Source: Fischerella sp. CENA71
Lineage (GTDB): Bacteria; Cyanobacteriota; Cyanobacteriia; Cyanobacteriales; Nostocaceae
Direction of reading: 5' to 3'
Assembly: GCA_024239075.1 (NCBI GenBank)
Contig: JANBVI010000088.1
Location: forward strand, 186,001-250,000
Length of the DNA stretch: 64,000 bases
Part shown: in pieces, positions 53,965 to 62,950 of the stretch
Position numbering within the stretch: the first letter of the stretch is position 1
Layout: each line of letters opens with the position of its first letter
The notes under the pieces: generated by a model
The model's input: only the letters and a program-made list of their open reading frames with translations
Database searches by the model: none
Told to the model about the DNA's origin: nothing
Program-made: the position numbers and the translations under genes

Positions 53965-54872
53965 GATTAGGTTATCGATAAAGTGTTTAGCAAAGGGCGT
54001 TAGTCACTCTCTTGGCGGGGATGTACTAACGCCTTATCTTCTTTGAAGAATTTAACCCCATATCACAATTATTGTCAATTGTCAATTAACACCATCAACT
54101 TAGGTAGAGCGTACAGTCAGAGAAAACGCGCAGGAGTTAGTAAATATTAAAGTAGCAGTTAGACTAAGTACACCTGGTATTAAAAATAGGGCTTAGGTGA
54201 TCAAGGCTTACAGACTAAGCATGAGAGATTTCATACAGTCTTTTTGTGATGTATCACATTTAGTTGTTCATCTTTAATACATAACCAAGAATACCAGGAA
54301 TATTGAAAAAGAAGGAATAAAATTCCACCTCTATTCTGTGAGCCTAATTTATGGGCGTCCATTTTTATATTCCTAGTTGGAAAAAAGATTCAGGAACACC
54401 CAAGCAGAAAATTTGGTTCGTATTTCCGCTTACGTGATTTGTATCAAAGCACAGAATTTGCACTAGTGCAAGTAGTTCATGAGTCATTATGAACTATAAG
54501 TATGCCACTTTGTAAACTGCCCTTTTTTGTCTAAGTATATGGGTATCTCTAAAAAACTATCATTTAAACCTGCTACGAAAATGGCAGTAAAATTAAGGGA
54601 ATGAAAGGTTTTCATACTTTTTTGAAAGTATAAGCACATAGACTTTCTAATCAAACAAGATTTAGAAGCTCCTCAAGCAATTATTACAAATATTTCTACA
54701 ATCCAAATCATAACCTTCATATCCACAGTTTTGGCAAAATGGCAACTAGAGTAATTTGATGCTACTTATGATGTAATTAAGCTTTCCAGTGAAATGGCAG
54801 CGCAGGCTCAAACAAACTTCCACAAGCATGATTTTTCATGCTGTGGAATTTTTCAGAATTTCAAGCAAAAAT
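53965..54872. other. Long intergenic region with three palindromes
   Basis: About 900 bp with no convincing gene. Palindromes are TGTGATGTATCACA (54245-54258), TTGCACTAGTGCAA (54458-54471) and TTCAT...ATGAA (about 54477-54494). A stretch at about 54300-54510 is open for about 60 codons and ends in plausible protein-like sequence (KFGSYFRLRDLYQSTEFALV), possibly a gene remnant. The promoter of the polysaccharide cluster should be here. Confidence 0.45.
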
Positions 54873-56162
54873 ATGGGAGAAGAAATAGCAATTTCCCTAA
54901 AAAATATCTCTAAATGCTTTAAATGCTATATTCATCCTGTAGATAGGCTCAAAGAAATTTTTTTACCTGGAAAAACCAGAGCTAGTGAATTTTGGGCATT
55001 ACGAGATATTAATTTAGAGATTCCAAAGGGTGAAACTGTAGGAATTGTTGGTAAAAATGGTTCTGGTAAGAGTACCTTACTACAAATTATTGCTGGCACT
55101 TTGACACCAACTACAGGTGAAGTGATAGTAAATGGCCGTGTTTCGGCATTGTTAGAATTAGGCAGTGGATTTAACCCGGAATTTACTGGTAGACAAAATG
55201 TATTTTTTAATGCCAGATTATTAGGATTAAATCAGAAAGAAATTGAAGATAAATTTGACTCAATAGCCAGTTTTGCTGATATTGGAGATTTTATTGATCA
55301 ACCAGTTAAAACTTATTCTAGTGGAATGTTTGTCCGTTTGGCTTTTGCGGTAGCAGTAAATGTCGAACCAGAAATTTTAATTGTTGATGAAGCGCTAGCA
55401 GTGGGGGATATAGTTTTTCAACATCGCTGTATGCGTCGGATGCGAAGTTTAATGGATTCTGGAGTTACCACATTATTTGTATCTCATGATTCTGGAGCAG
55501 TTAAAACATTATGTAACTCAGCAATCATGATTCATGAAGGTAAAAATTACTTTTCGGGAACGCCTAATGCTGCGATTATCAAGTACATGAAGCTGGTTAC
55601 AGAAACAGAATTAGGAATAATTACTAAGGAAGAAGAAAATCCATCTCATCATCAACACAATTCTCAGCAATCTTTAGTAAAGTCTCAGCCTACTCGCAGA
55701 GGAAATCGGAAAGCATTAATCAAAAATATTCAATTATTTAACAAAATTGGAGAAGAATTAGGAGATACACCTACCATAGGATTTAATGAACAAGTTCAAT
55801 TAATTATTGAACTCGATATTTATGAAGCTTTACAAACATGTATAGTTGGTTTTTTTATTTGTGACAAAAATGGCAATGAGCTAATTGGTAGTAATACATT
55901 TGAAGAAAATTACCCAATTGATAAATTAGAGCCAGGAGAACAGTTAAAAATAGAATTTACATTTCATTTACCATTACGTCCAGGCTCTTATAGTTTAACT
56001 GTAGCGGGTGCAGAAAACTATACAGCAATGACATTTGACTGGATTGACAATGCAATAGTATTCCAAGTGCTTCCCCCTGATACAGGTAAGCGTATCCATG
56101 CTTGGGTAGATTTACCAATCAGTGTTCGGGTGTCACCTCAAAAATTACCAGCAATCAGATAA
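54873..56162 (+). CDS. Wzt-like ABC transporter ATP-binding protein for polysaccharide export
   Basis: A 429-residue protein. The ATPase domain (about 1-250) has Walker A GIVGKNGSGKSTLLQI, signature YSSGMFVRLAFAVAV and Walker B ILIVDEALAVGDIVF, all typical of the Wzt/TagH/KpsT branch. The C-terminal domain (about 285-425) is a beta-sandwich like the carbohydrate-binding part of Wzt (PTIGFNEQVQLIIEL; PLRPGSYSLTVAGAE). The start at MGEEIAIS is chosen; a GTG further upstream adds 28 unlikely residues. Its permease (Wzm) is not in the window. It heads a four-gene cluster. Confidence 0.85.
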   Translation: MGEEIAISLKNISKCFKCYIHPVDRLKEIFLPGKTRASEFWALRDINLEIPKGETVGIVGKNGSGKSTLLQIIAGTLTPTTGEVIVNGRVSALLELGSGFNPEFTGRQNVFFNARLLGLNQKEIEDKFDSIASFADIGDFIDQPVKTYSSGMFVRLAFAVAVNVEPEILIVDEALAVGDIVFQHRCMRRMRSLMDSGVTTLFVSHDSGAVKTLCNSAIMIHEGKNYFSGTPNAAIIKYMKLVTETELGIITKEEENPSHHQHNSQQSLVKSQPTRRGNRKALIKNIQLFNKIGEELGDTPTIGFNEQVQLIIELDIYEALQTCIVGFFICDKNGNELIGSNTFEENYPIDKLEPGEQLKIEFTFHLPLRPGSYSLTVAGAENYTAMTFDWIDNAIVFQVLPPDTGKRIHAWVDLPISVRVSPQKLPAIR

Positions 56163-56177
56163 TAAGAGCGTATTTGT

Positions 56178-57269
56178 ATGATTATTAAATCAGAAAAAGA
56201 TTATCCTTTATTACCAAACATAACTATCGAAGAACTAGATGAAAATAGTAGTTTAAAAAAAATGCTTTATTGGGTAGGAGAAAATAAACGTGTCATTGAT
56301 TTTGGCTGCGCTACAGGTTATTTTGCTAGGCTACTAAGTAGCAAAGGCTGTCAAGTTACTGGAATTGAAATTAATGTCAATGCTGCAAAGATCGCTGAAG
56401 AATATTGCGAAGAAGTGATTGTTGCTGATTTAGATTTTGTGAATTTAAGAGATATTTTATCAGGGCAAACTTTTGATGTAGCTGTATTTGGAGATATTCT
56501 AGAACATCTGCGAAACCCTTGGAGAATATTAGAAGAAACTAGACAAATATTGCAGCCAGGAGGATGTGTAGTTGCTTCTATTCCTAATATTGCTCATGGA
56601 GCAATTCGACTAGCTTTATTACAAGGAAAATTTGAATATACAGAACTCGGCATTTTAGACAATACACATTTAAGATTTTTTACTCGTGAAACAGTTAGAG
56701 AATTATTTGAGCGTTCTGGATATTTTGTTGATACTTATGAACAAATAAAATTACCTATTTTTTCTGGCTCAGACTGGATACCCTATATAGATAAAAATAA
56801 AATTGATATTAATGTCATTCATACTATTGAACAAGATGAAGATGCTGATACATTGCAGTTTGTCCTGAGAGCATTCCCATTAAGTTTAGAAGGTAAATAT
56901 TCCTCTTTATATCAACAATATTCTCAACTGTCTGAGGAATATAATTATTGCCAAAATCAGCTAAAAGAAATATATGCTGAGTTAAAGCGATCGCAGTTTG
57001 ATTTAGAAGATAAACAAATTCAGTTAGAACAAACTCAAACCCAATTAGAACAAGCAAAAAATCAACTGCAACAATCTCAATCTCAGTTACAAGAAATTCA
57101 ACAGCAATGGCAAAATACACAAACCCAGTTACACCAAGCTCATACAGCTTGGGAACATTGTCAAAACATTATCAGAGCAATGGAAAGTAGTAAATTTTGG
57201 AAACTTCGTCAAGCTTGGTTTCAACTTAAAAAGCTTTTATTTTGCAAAAGGGAACTCAGCAATGATTAA
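56178..57269 (+). CDS. SAM-dependent methyltransferase with C-terminal coiled coil
   Basis: A 363-residue protein. Residues about 20-200 are a class I methyltransferase (VIDFGCATGYFARLLSSKG; FGDILEHLRNPWRILEE; LRFFTRETVRELFERSGY). Residues about 245-335 form a Gln/Leu-rich coiled coil with tandem LEQTQTQLEQAKNQ-type heptads. The last 28 residues carry AMESSKFWKLRQAWF, which also ends the next protein. In polysaccharide loci such enzymes cap or modify glycan chains. It starts 15 bp after the Wzt-like gene and its stop overlaps the next start by 8 bp (translational coupling). Confidence 0.82.
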   Translation: MIIKSEKDYPLLPNITIEELDENSSLKKMLYWVGENKRVIDFGCATGYFARLLSSKGCQVTGIEINVNAAKIAEEYCEEVIVADLDFVNLRDILSGQTFDVAVFGDILEHLRNPWRILEETRQILQPGGCVVASIPNIAHGAIRLALLQGKFEYTELGILDNTHLRFFTRETVRELFERSGYFVDTYEQIKLPIFSGSDWIPYIDKNKIDINVIHTIEQDEDADTLQFVLRAFPLSLEGKYSSLYQQYSQLSEEYNYCQNQLKEIYAELKRSQFDLEDKQIQLEQTQTQLEQAKNQLQQSQSQLQEIQQQWQNTQTQLHQAHTAWEHCQNIIRAMESSKFWKLRQAWFQLKKLLFCKRELSND

Positions 57270-58536
57270 AGTAAAAGAACAGTCTGAATTAACATTGAAT
57301 CAAACAAAATTGAACTCTCGCCATTTAGAATTATTAGCAAATCAAACAGAATTAAATACTAAATATATACAACCGCAGCTAATTTCAAATTATCATCAAG
57401 CTAAATATGAAAAAAAATTTTATAAATCCACACAACTAGAACCAAAACCTGTTAAAATTCAAGACTCAAATTTAACTATAGATGAAAAAAGACTATTATA
57501 TATATCTCGCCTAAAAGCGGCAAAATTATGTGAAAATATGGGTAATTACCCGTGGAATTTGAAATCAAATTCTGCATATGATAGGTGTGAAAAACCTTCT
57601 ATATCTGTGATCATTACACTTTATAACTATTCAGAGTACATTTATGAATGTTTAGAAAGTATTGCTAAAACAGACTTAGCTAACATCCCAGGAGGTATTG
57701 AAGTCTTAGTTATCGACGACTGTTCAACAGATAATTCCGCTAATTTAGTTGCAGAATATTTGCAACAATCTCAATTACCAATTTGTTTAGTTAGTAAGTG
57801 GTTTAATACAGGTTTAGCAGATGCTAGAAACGTAGGATTGAGACTCTCTCGTTCTCCCTATATTTTTATCTTAGATGCTGATAATTGGATTTACCCCAAT
57901 TGTTTATCTATTCTTTATGAAACAATTAAATCTTCCCGACATGCAGCGGTTTATGGGGAAATACAAAGATTTGATCACCAAACTAGACAAGAAATGAATC
58001 GTATCTCCTGCTATGACTGGGATGTACATAAATTAGTCAAACAGCCATATATAGATGCTATGGCTCTGTTTGATAAAAATATATTACTTAAACTAGGTGG
58101 ATATTCTACAGAATTAATTGAATATGGTTGGTTTGGATGGGATGACTACGATCTCTGGTTAAAAATCGCTCAGTCAGATTACTCTTGTAAACTTGTCCCG
58201 ACAGTACTTAGTTACTATAGAGTACATTCAGAATCTATGATTCATACAACTAACAAATATGCGCTTAATCTAGCTAAATATTTTTGCCATAAATTTAGAA
58301 ATTTAGCTAATAAATATTCTAGCTCAGATATGTGGTTTGGATTTCCTAAAAGTGAAATTTATCTCGAATTAAACCTATCTCCTCAACAAAATCAAACTAA
58401 TTTCATTTTACAGGAACTGCAATATGCTTATGCTCAAATTGCAGCCATGGAATCAAGTAAGTTTTGGAAATTGAGAAATCAATGGTTTAAAGTTAAGAGA
58501 ATGTTAAGTTTGGCAAAAGATATTGAGATTCATTAG
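57262..58536 (+). CDS. Family 2 glycosyltransferase
   Basis: A 424-residue GT-A enzyme. An N-terminal polar extension (about 1-110) precedes the catalytic domain: SVIITLYNYSEYIYECLESI, VLVIDDCSTDNSANLV, GLADARNVGLRLSRSPYIF and the DXD motif FILDADNWIYPNC, then WFGWDDYDLWLKIAQSDY, the usual catalytic acidic region. The C-terminus ends with AMESSKFWKLRNQWFKVKRM, shared with the preceding methyltransferase. There is no membrane segment. Sugar and acceptor are unknown; probably extracellular polysaccharide or lipopolysaccharide assembly. Confidence 0.85.
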   Translation: MIKVKEQSELTLNQTKLNSRHLELLANQTELNTKYIQPQLISNYHQAKYEKKFYKSTQLEPKPVKIQDSNLTIDEKRLLYISRLKAAKLCENMGNYPWNLKSNSAYDRCEKPSISVIITLYNYSEYIYECLESIAKTDLANIPGGIEVLVIDDCSTDNSANLVAEYLQQSQLPICLVSKWFNTGLADARNVGLRLSRSPYIFILDADNWIYPNCLSILYETIKSSRHAAVYGEIQRFDHQTRQEMNRISCYDWDVHKLVKQPYIDAMALFDKNILLKLGGYSTELIEYGWFGWDDYDLWLKIAQSDYSCKLVPTVLSYYRVHSESMIHTTNKYALNLAKYFCHKFRNLANKYSSSDMWFGFPKSEIYLELNLSPQQNQTNFILQELQYAYAQIAAMESSKFWKLRNQWFKVKRMLSLAKDIEIH

Positions 58537-58572
58537 TTGTTCGTAGTGAGTGCTTTAGCAGTCTAAATTTAA

Positions 58573-59502
58573 ATGAAAAACTATAGAGTAGCAGCTTACA
58601 TAACAGCTTATCAGGAAATAGATGCACTTCAGAAAACTATCACAGCTATCACAAAACAGTCATACCCAATTGAAGAAATATTTATAGTTGATAATTCCAA
58701 AAATCAAATCATCACTAATAACAGCCAGGAAAATATAATTGTAGATTTCCATCCTGAAAACATTGGAGTTGCTGGAGGGTTAAAAATTGCCGTTAGCTGG
58801 GCTATCCAAAAAGGCTATGATTTTCTTTGGTTGTTTGATCAAGATAGTGAACCGGATGCTGATGTTCTAGAAGAATTATTAACTAATTATCAAGATTTAT
58901 CGAAAAACCAAAATATAGGAATCATTGCTCCTGCAATATTTGATATCAATACAAAGCAAGAATTCCCTGGTTCTATGTTTGCAAATTACAAGCTTGCGCC
59001 GATATCTGGAATTGATGAAATTCAAAATATTTATTATTGTGATGCTGTTATTACATCGGGTTCTCTAATCAACATCAATGCAGCTAAATATGTTGAACTA
59101 CCAAGAGTAGATTTATTTTTAGATGCTGTAGACTATGCTTACTGCATGAATTTCCGAAATAAAGAATATAAAATTGTTGTTGTTAAAAATGCGGTAATGA
59201 AACATCGGCTCGGAAATTATTCCCAAGTGAAAGATAGATTGAAAAAATATACAAACACATTTAGTACTTTTATTTGTTCTCCTTCTCGCTATTACTATGC
59301 TTGTAGAAATCATACTTTTTTTGAAACCCGGCTGGTACAAAAACAGTTCTTATATCGTTCAATAGCTTACAGAATAAAAGTTTTATTGACGATGATGGAG
59401 AGAATTATCCGTTACGAGCCAGATTTCATATTAATCAAATTATGGGCTTGTATTGTAGGGACTTTTGATGGTTTTCGTGGTAGGCTGGGTAAGACTTGGT
59501 AA
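58573..59502 (+). CDS. Family 2 glycosyltransferase, rhamnosyltransferase-like
   Basis: A 309-residue GT2 enzyme: VAAYITAYQEIDALQKTI, IFIVDNSKNQ, GVAGGLKIAVSWAIQKGYDF and the DXD-type motif WLFDQDSEPDADVLE. The middle has DLFLDAVDYAYCMNF, as in rhamnosyl- and galactofuranosyl-transferases of this family. A hydrophobic or amphipathic C-terminal part (about 255-305) may contact the membrane. It lacks the FWKLR tail of its neighbours. It closes the cluster; the next gene converges from the other strand. Confidence 0.82.
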   Translation: MKNYRVAAYITAYQEIDALQKTITAITKQSYPIEEIFIVDNSKNQIITNNSQENIIVDFHPENIGVAGGLKIAVSWAIQKGYDFLWLFDQDSEPDADVLEELLTNYQDLSKNQNIGIIAPAIFDINTKQEFPGSMFANYKLAPISGIDEIQNIYYCDAVITSGSLININAAKYVELPRVDLFLDAVDYAYCMNFRNKEYKIVVVKNAVMKHRLGNYSQVKDRLKKYTNTFSTFICSPSRYYYACRNHTFFETRLVQKQFLYRSIAYRIKVLLTMMERIIRYEPDFILIKLWACIVGTFDGFRGRLGKTW

Positions 59503-59541
59503 ATAATATTTATAGCAAATAGTTTAGACTACAAACTAAAT

Positions 59542-60144
59542 TTACAAGAAAGTCTGTAAAATAAATACAGCGATCGCACTTAATCCATCACCAAACTCTG
59601 GAATCAAAAATAGCATCATTAAAGCAAACAATCCAAAGTGTGTATATTGTAAACCTTTTAAACTGGGGAATATTTCGCTAAATATATAGAAACCATCCAA
59701 AGGTGGAATAGGTAGGAGATTAAACAAGAACAACATCAAATTGATATGTGCTGCCATATAAAAGAATTTAAAACTCAAAAACTCTGCATATGTAGAATCA
59801 GCAAGTAATTTTAATATTGCAATACATAAAAAAGCCAAACCTAAATTACATAATGGCCCTGCTACTGATACTAAAATATTACTCAAGGTTTTTAAGCGAA
59901 ACTTAGATGCATTAATTGGCATTTTTCCCCAAGCAATACCAGCTACACACAGAAATAATATTGATTCCCAACCCATATGTACTAGAGGATTAAGAGTTAT
60001 GTGTCCTTCTTTGCGGGGAGTATCATCTCCTTGACTCAAAGCAACTAAACCATGAGCAAGTTCATGTAAACTAATTGAGATGATGACAATAATCATCACT
60101 CTGAAAAAGACTATTGGACTAATAATTAGTGTTTCGATAAACAT
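59542..60144 (-). CDS. Site-2-type (M50) membrane metalloprotease
   Basis: A 200-residue integral membrane protein with about five spans. The zinc motif HELAHGLVALSQGDDTPRKEG lies in or near the first span, the second metal site LLPIPPLDGFYIF (with the Asp) lies in a later one, and GRITLNP-like HITLNPLVHMG follows the first. This is a compact M50B (SpoIVFB/YwhC-like) protease that would cut transmembrane substrates. It follows the prohibitin-like gene by 12 bp on the same strand, so the two are likely cotranscribed and may act in membrane protein quality control (inference). Confidence 0.85.
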   Translation of the reverse strand: MFIETLIISPIVFFRVMIIVIISISLHELAHGLVALSQGDDTPRKEGHITLNPLVHMGWESILFLCVAGIAWGKMPINASKFRLKTLSNILVSVAGPLCNLGLAFLCIAILKLLADSTYAEFLSFKFFYMAAHINLMLFLFNLLPIPPLDGFYIFSEIFPSLKGLQYTHFGLFALMMLFLIPEFGDGLSAIAVFILQTFL

Positions 60145-60156
60145 AGTGATAAGCAG

Positions 60157-61002
60157 CTACTTATTAGCTTGTTTTTGAGAGTCCAAATTAGCAAGGTTAA
60201 TATTAATTAATGGCAAGCTGCCATTACCACCCATTACTGTGGGAAAATGTCCATCCCATTTTTCTATTGCTTGCTTTTGCAATAACTCTGGAGTTAAAGT
60301 TAGCCGTAATAATTTTTGTGCTTCTGCTTGGCCTTTAGCACGGTTAATGTCTGCTTGTGCTTCTTGTGTTGCTCGTTTCGCAATAAATTCTGCTTGTTTA
60401 GCTTCTTGTTCAGCTATTTGTTTAGCTTCAATCGCTCGACTAAATTCAGGAGAAAAAGCAAAATCTACTAAAGAAACATCATCAACAATTACACCATAAG
60501 CAGCAAGACGAGTTTTCAAATAATTATCAATTTCTTGTTTTAATTCGGTTCTTTTAGTGATGATTTCTTCTGCTGTTTTTTTAGCAGTAGCTGCTTTCAA
60601 AACTTCAGAGACTGCGGGAGTCATAATTCCCACAACAATTTGTTCATTATCTCCAACTTGTTGAAAAACTTTATTTGTCCGTGCTGGATCTATATGCCAA
60701 TTGACAGCTAGTTCGGTTGTAACTTTTTGCAAATCACGAGAAGCAGCATCCGCTTTAAAACTATTTTGAGCAACTCTAACATTCAATTTTCTCACAGATG
60801 TAATTAGTGGCACAATTGGATGGATACCTTCATCTAATACCCTGTCTTGAACTTTACCAAATTGCATGACAACACCCCTTTCTCCGGCGTTTACAATAGT
60901 AAAGGGGCGGAAAAGAAATGCCAATATTAATACCATCACTCCTCCACCAAAATAAAAAGCAAGAGGAGAATTTTTTTCTATGTTTCTTCTGTTGTTATGC
61001 AT
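60157..61002 (-). CDS. Prohibitin/SPFH-family membrane protein
   Basis: A 281-residue SPFH protein: one N-terminal span (about 15-35, GVMVLILAFLFRPFTIV), then GERGVVMQFGKVQDRVLDEG and the band-7 domain (VTTELAVNWHIDP; DVSLVDFAFSPEFSRAIEAK). An Ala/Glu-rich coiled coil follows (about 195-245, EQEAKQAEFIAKRATQEAQA). It forms membrane-associated assemblies, like cyanobacterial prohibitins linked to photosystem and FtsH quality control. It is the first gene of a two-gene unit with the M50 protease. Partner proteins are not visible. Confidence 0.88.
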   Translation of the reverse strand: MHNNRRNIEKNSPLAFYFGGGVMVLILAFLFRPFTIVNAGERGVVMQFGKVQDRVLDEGIHPIVPLITSVRKLNVRVAQNSFKADAASRDLQKVTTELAVNWHIDPARTNKVFQQVGDNEQIVVGIMTPAVSEVLKAATAKKTAEEIITKRTELKQEIDNYLKTRLAAYGVIVDDVSLVDFAFSPEFSRAIEAKQIAEQEAKQAEFIAKRATQEAQADINRAKGQAEAQKLLRLTLTPELLQKQAIEKWDGHFPTVMGGNGSLPLININLANLDSQKQANK

Positions 61003-61279
61003 ACTTGTGTTCTCCGCAGTAAAGTATATTTTCCTAATCTAAAATACTTAGTCAGTGAGTGCTGAAGTACTCACTAAAAACATCGCAACTTTAATATGTG
61101 GCTAACTACTACTCTGCTAAAACTAAAATTTGATATTCAGACTTTCACAAAAAGTTACAATTTTGTTTTAAATGTTTTAAATTAATGACATTATTTTAGA
61201 TACACCATTTCCTGTAATTATTTCGCAACAATTCTTTTCTATCGAATGGTAGTCATTGACTACTCATAAAATTTTAGAT

Positions 61280-61945
61280 ATGAAGATTAATCAACGTCAT
61301 GCTTGGACTCTGACAATAGAAGAAGCGATCGCTATCCAAGAAGAAATGCAAACCGAGGTGATCACCTCAGATCAACTCCAAGAACCTGTACAGTATGTTG
61401 CTGGCGTCGATATGGGTTTTGAAGCTGATGGTACTATTAGCAGAGCAGCAGTAGCAGTACTGAGTTTCCCAGATTTGAAATTACAAGAGACGAGTATAGC
61501 CCGCCGTCCGACATCTTTTCCCTATATCCCTGGTTTCCTTTCATTTCGGGAAATACCTGCTGTCTTAGATGCCTTGGAAAAGATAAAAATTACACCAGAT
61601 TTGATTTTATGCGATGGTCAAGGAATAGCCCATCCTCGGAGATTTGGCATAGCTTGTCACCTGGGAGTCATCATAGATATACCTACTATTGGTGTAGCAA
61701 AATCCTTACTCATAGGTAAACATGAAGAATTATCAGAAACACGAGGTAGTTGGCAACCCTTAATCCATAAAGATGAAATAATTGGGGCAGTATTGCGAAC
61801 ACGTGTCGGAGTCAAGCCAGTGTATGTTTCTAGCGGACATCGCATCAGTTTATCCACGGCAATTGACTACGTATTACGTTGTACGCCAAAATATCGTTTA
61901 CCAGAAACTACACGGATTGCTGATAAATTAGCAAGCGATCGCTAA
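61280..61945 (+). CDS. nfi: Endonuclease V (deoxyinosine 3'-endonuclease)
   Basis: A 221-residue endonuclease V that nicks DNA next to deaminated purines. Motifs are the metal Asp in AGVDMGFEADG, RRPTSFPYIPGFLSFRE (wedge region PYIPG), the second Asp in LCDGQGIAHPRRFGIACHLG, and GVAKSLL. The family length is about 220. The ATG giving MKINQRHAW is taken over a TTG eight codons upstream. It stands alone; the upstream 277 bp are AT-rich with nothing else recognised. Confidence 0.92.
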   Translation: MKINQRHAWTLTIEEAIAIQEEMQTEVITSDQLQEPVQYVAGVDMGFEADGTISRAAVAVLSFPDLKLQETSIARRPTSFPYIPGFLSFREIPAVLDALEKIKITPDLILCDGQGIAHPRRFGIACHLGVIIDIPTIGVAKSLLIGKHEELSETRGSWQPLIHKDEIIGAVLRTRVGVKPVYVSSGHRISLSTAIDYVLRCTPKYRLPETTRIADKLASDR

Positions 61946-62117
61946 GTAAAAATTTGCACAAAATTGTCACAAGTTAAATTTGGAAATGCTATCAATATAA
62001 GTTACTTTTTAAAGTTTCATCTAAATATGTTTTAATTAGTTGCTTATACCTGCCTCATCGTGTTAGGAATCGCACAGGGAGGAATTGTATTTAAAATATA
62101 GGTTTTGGGGGAGAAGA

Positions 62118-62834
62118 ATGAACGCACTAACTTTACAATGGCACGACGCAGGTCAAACTAAAACTCAGAAAATTCACGAAACACAGCCAAGTAAAAATCC
62201 TGGCACTATCCGTATTGGTCGCGACCCAGTCCGGTGTGATATTATTTTGAGCCATCCTACAGTATCAGGCTTACACATAGAAATCTTTTTTAACGCCCAA
62301 CAGCAGCGTTTTTTGATTAAAAATTTACGTGAACAAAATCCTCCTCTTGTAGATGGGCAGAAATTAGTACAAGGTGAAATGCCTTTGAGTGAAGGTAGCA
62401 TTATTTATTTAGGACAACAACAACTCAAAGTCACAGAAGTTTCTGTTCCAGGAGGTAGCACCGTACCGCCAACAATTTTGACGCCCCCACAGCCACAAGT
62501 CATCAATCCTCCGCCAATTCTTGTACCACAACCACAGGTACATCCCAATTATTACCAGCCCACACCACAACCACATCAACAACCACAACCACAGGTACAT
62601 CCCAATTATCATCAGCCCGCACCACAACCACAACCACAACCACAAGTAGCAGCACATCACCATCATCCAGTCACACCCGCCGTACAGCAGCAACCACAAC
62701 CACAAGGTGTTTATGGATTGCAATGTCCCAGATGTAAAAAACTTTCCTCATATAAACACTTGTTACTAGGCTGTCAGCACTGTGGTCATTCTTTACAAGA
62801 TGCCCTCAGTGTATTAGTACCACCAAATCGTTAG
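62118..62834 (+). CDS. FHA-domain protein with C-terminal zinc ribbon
   Basis: A 238-residue protein. Residues about 25-110 are a forkhead-associated (phosphothreonine-binding) domain: GTIRIGRDPVRCDIILSHPT, VSGLHIEIFF and VDGQKLVQGEMPLSEGSIIY. The middle (about 120-200) is a Pro/Gln/His-rich linker made of tandem PQPQVHPNYYQP-type units. The end holds two CXXC pairs (CPRCKKLSSY; CQHCGHSL), a zinc ribbon. GGGGGAGAAG precedes the ATG; an in-frame TTG upstream is less likely. The next gene also begins with an FHA domain, so they form a pair reading phosphorylation signals from Ser/Thr kinases. Confidence 0.82.
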   Translation: MNALTLQWHDAGQTKTQKIHETQPSKNPGTIRIGRDPVRCDIILSHPTVSGLHIEIFFNAQQQRFLIKNLREQNPPLVDGQKLVQGEMPLSEGSIIYLGQQQLKVTEVSVPGGSTVPPTILTPPQPQVINPPPILVPQPQVHPNYYQPTPQPHQQPQPQVHPNYHQPAPQPQPQPQVAAHHHHPVTPAVQQQPQPQGVYGLQCPRCKKLSSYKHLLLGCQHCGHSLQDALSVLVPPNR

Positions 62835-62950
62835 AAACTTGTAAATAAATAAAGAGAGACAAGGGAGAATAACTAATAACAATTGACCCCTGACAAATGA
62901 CCAATGACTAACTACTTTAAATATTTATTTGCTTATAAACAAAAATACTT

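Noticed and set aside
54245-54258. CRP binding site
   Set aside because: The half sites TGTGA/TCACA are present, but the spacer is 4 rather than 6 bases; listed only as a palindrome.
54300-54510. Possible coding remnant before the polysaccharide cluster
   Set aside because: About 60 open codons with some protein-like sequence, but no start, no recognisable family and a competing frame.
62409-62723. Trp/Leu-rich minus-strand ORF of 104 codons
   Set aside because: It is the complement of the Pro/Gln/His repeat linker of the FHA protein.
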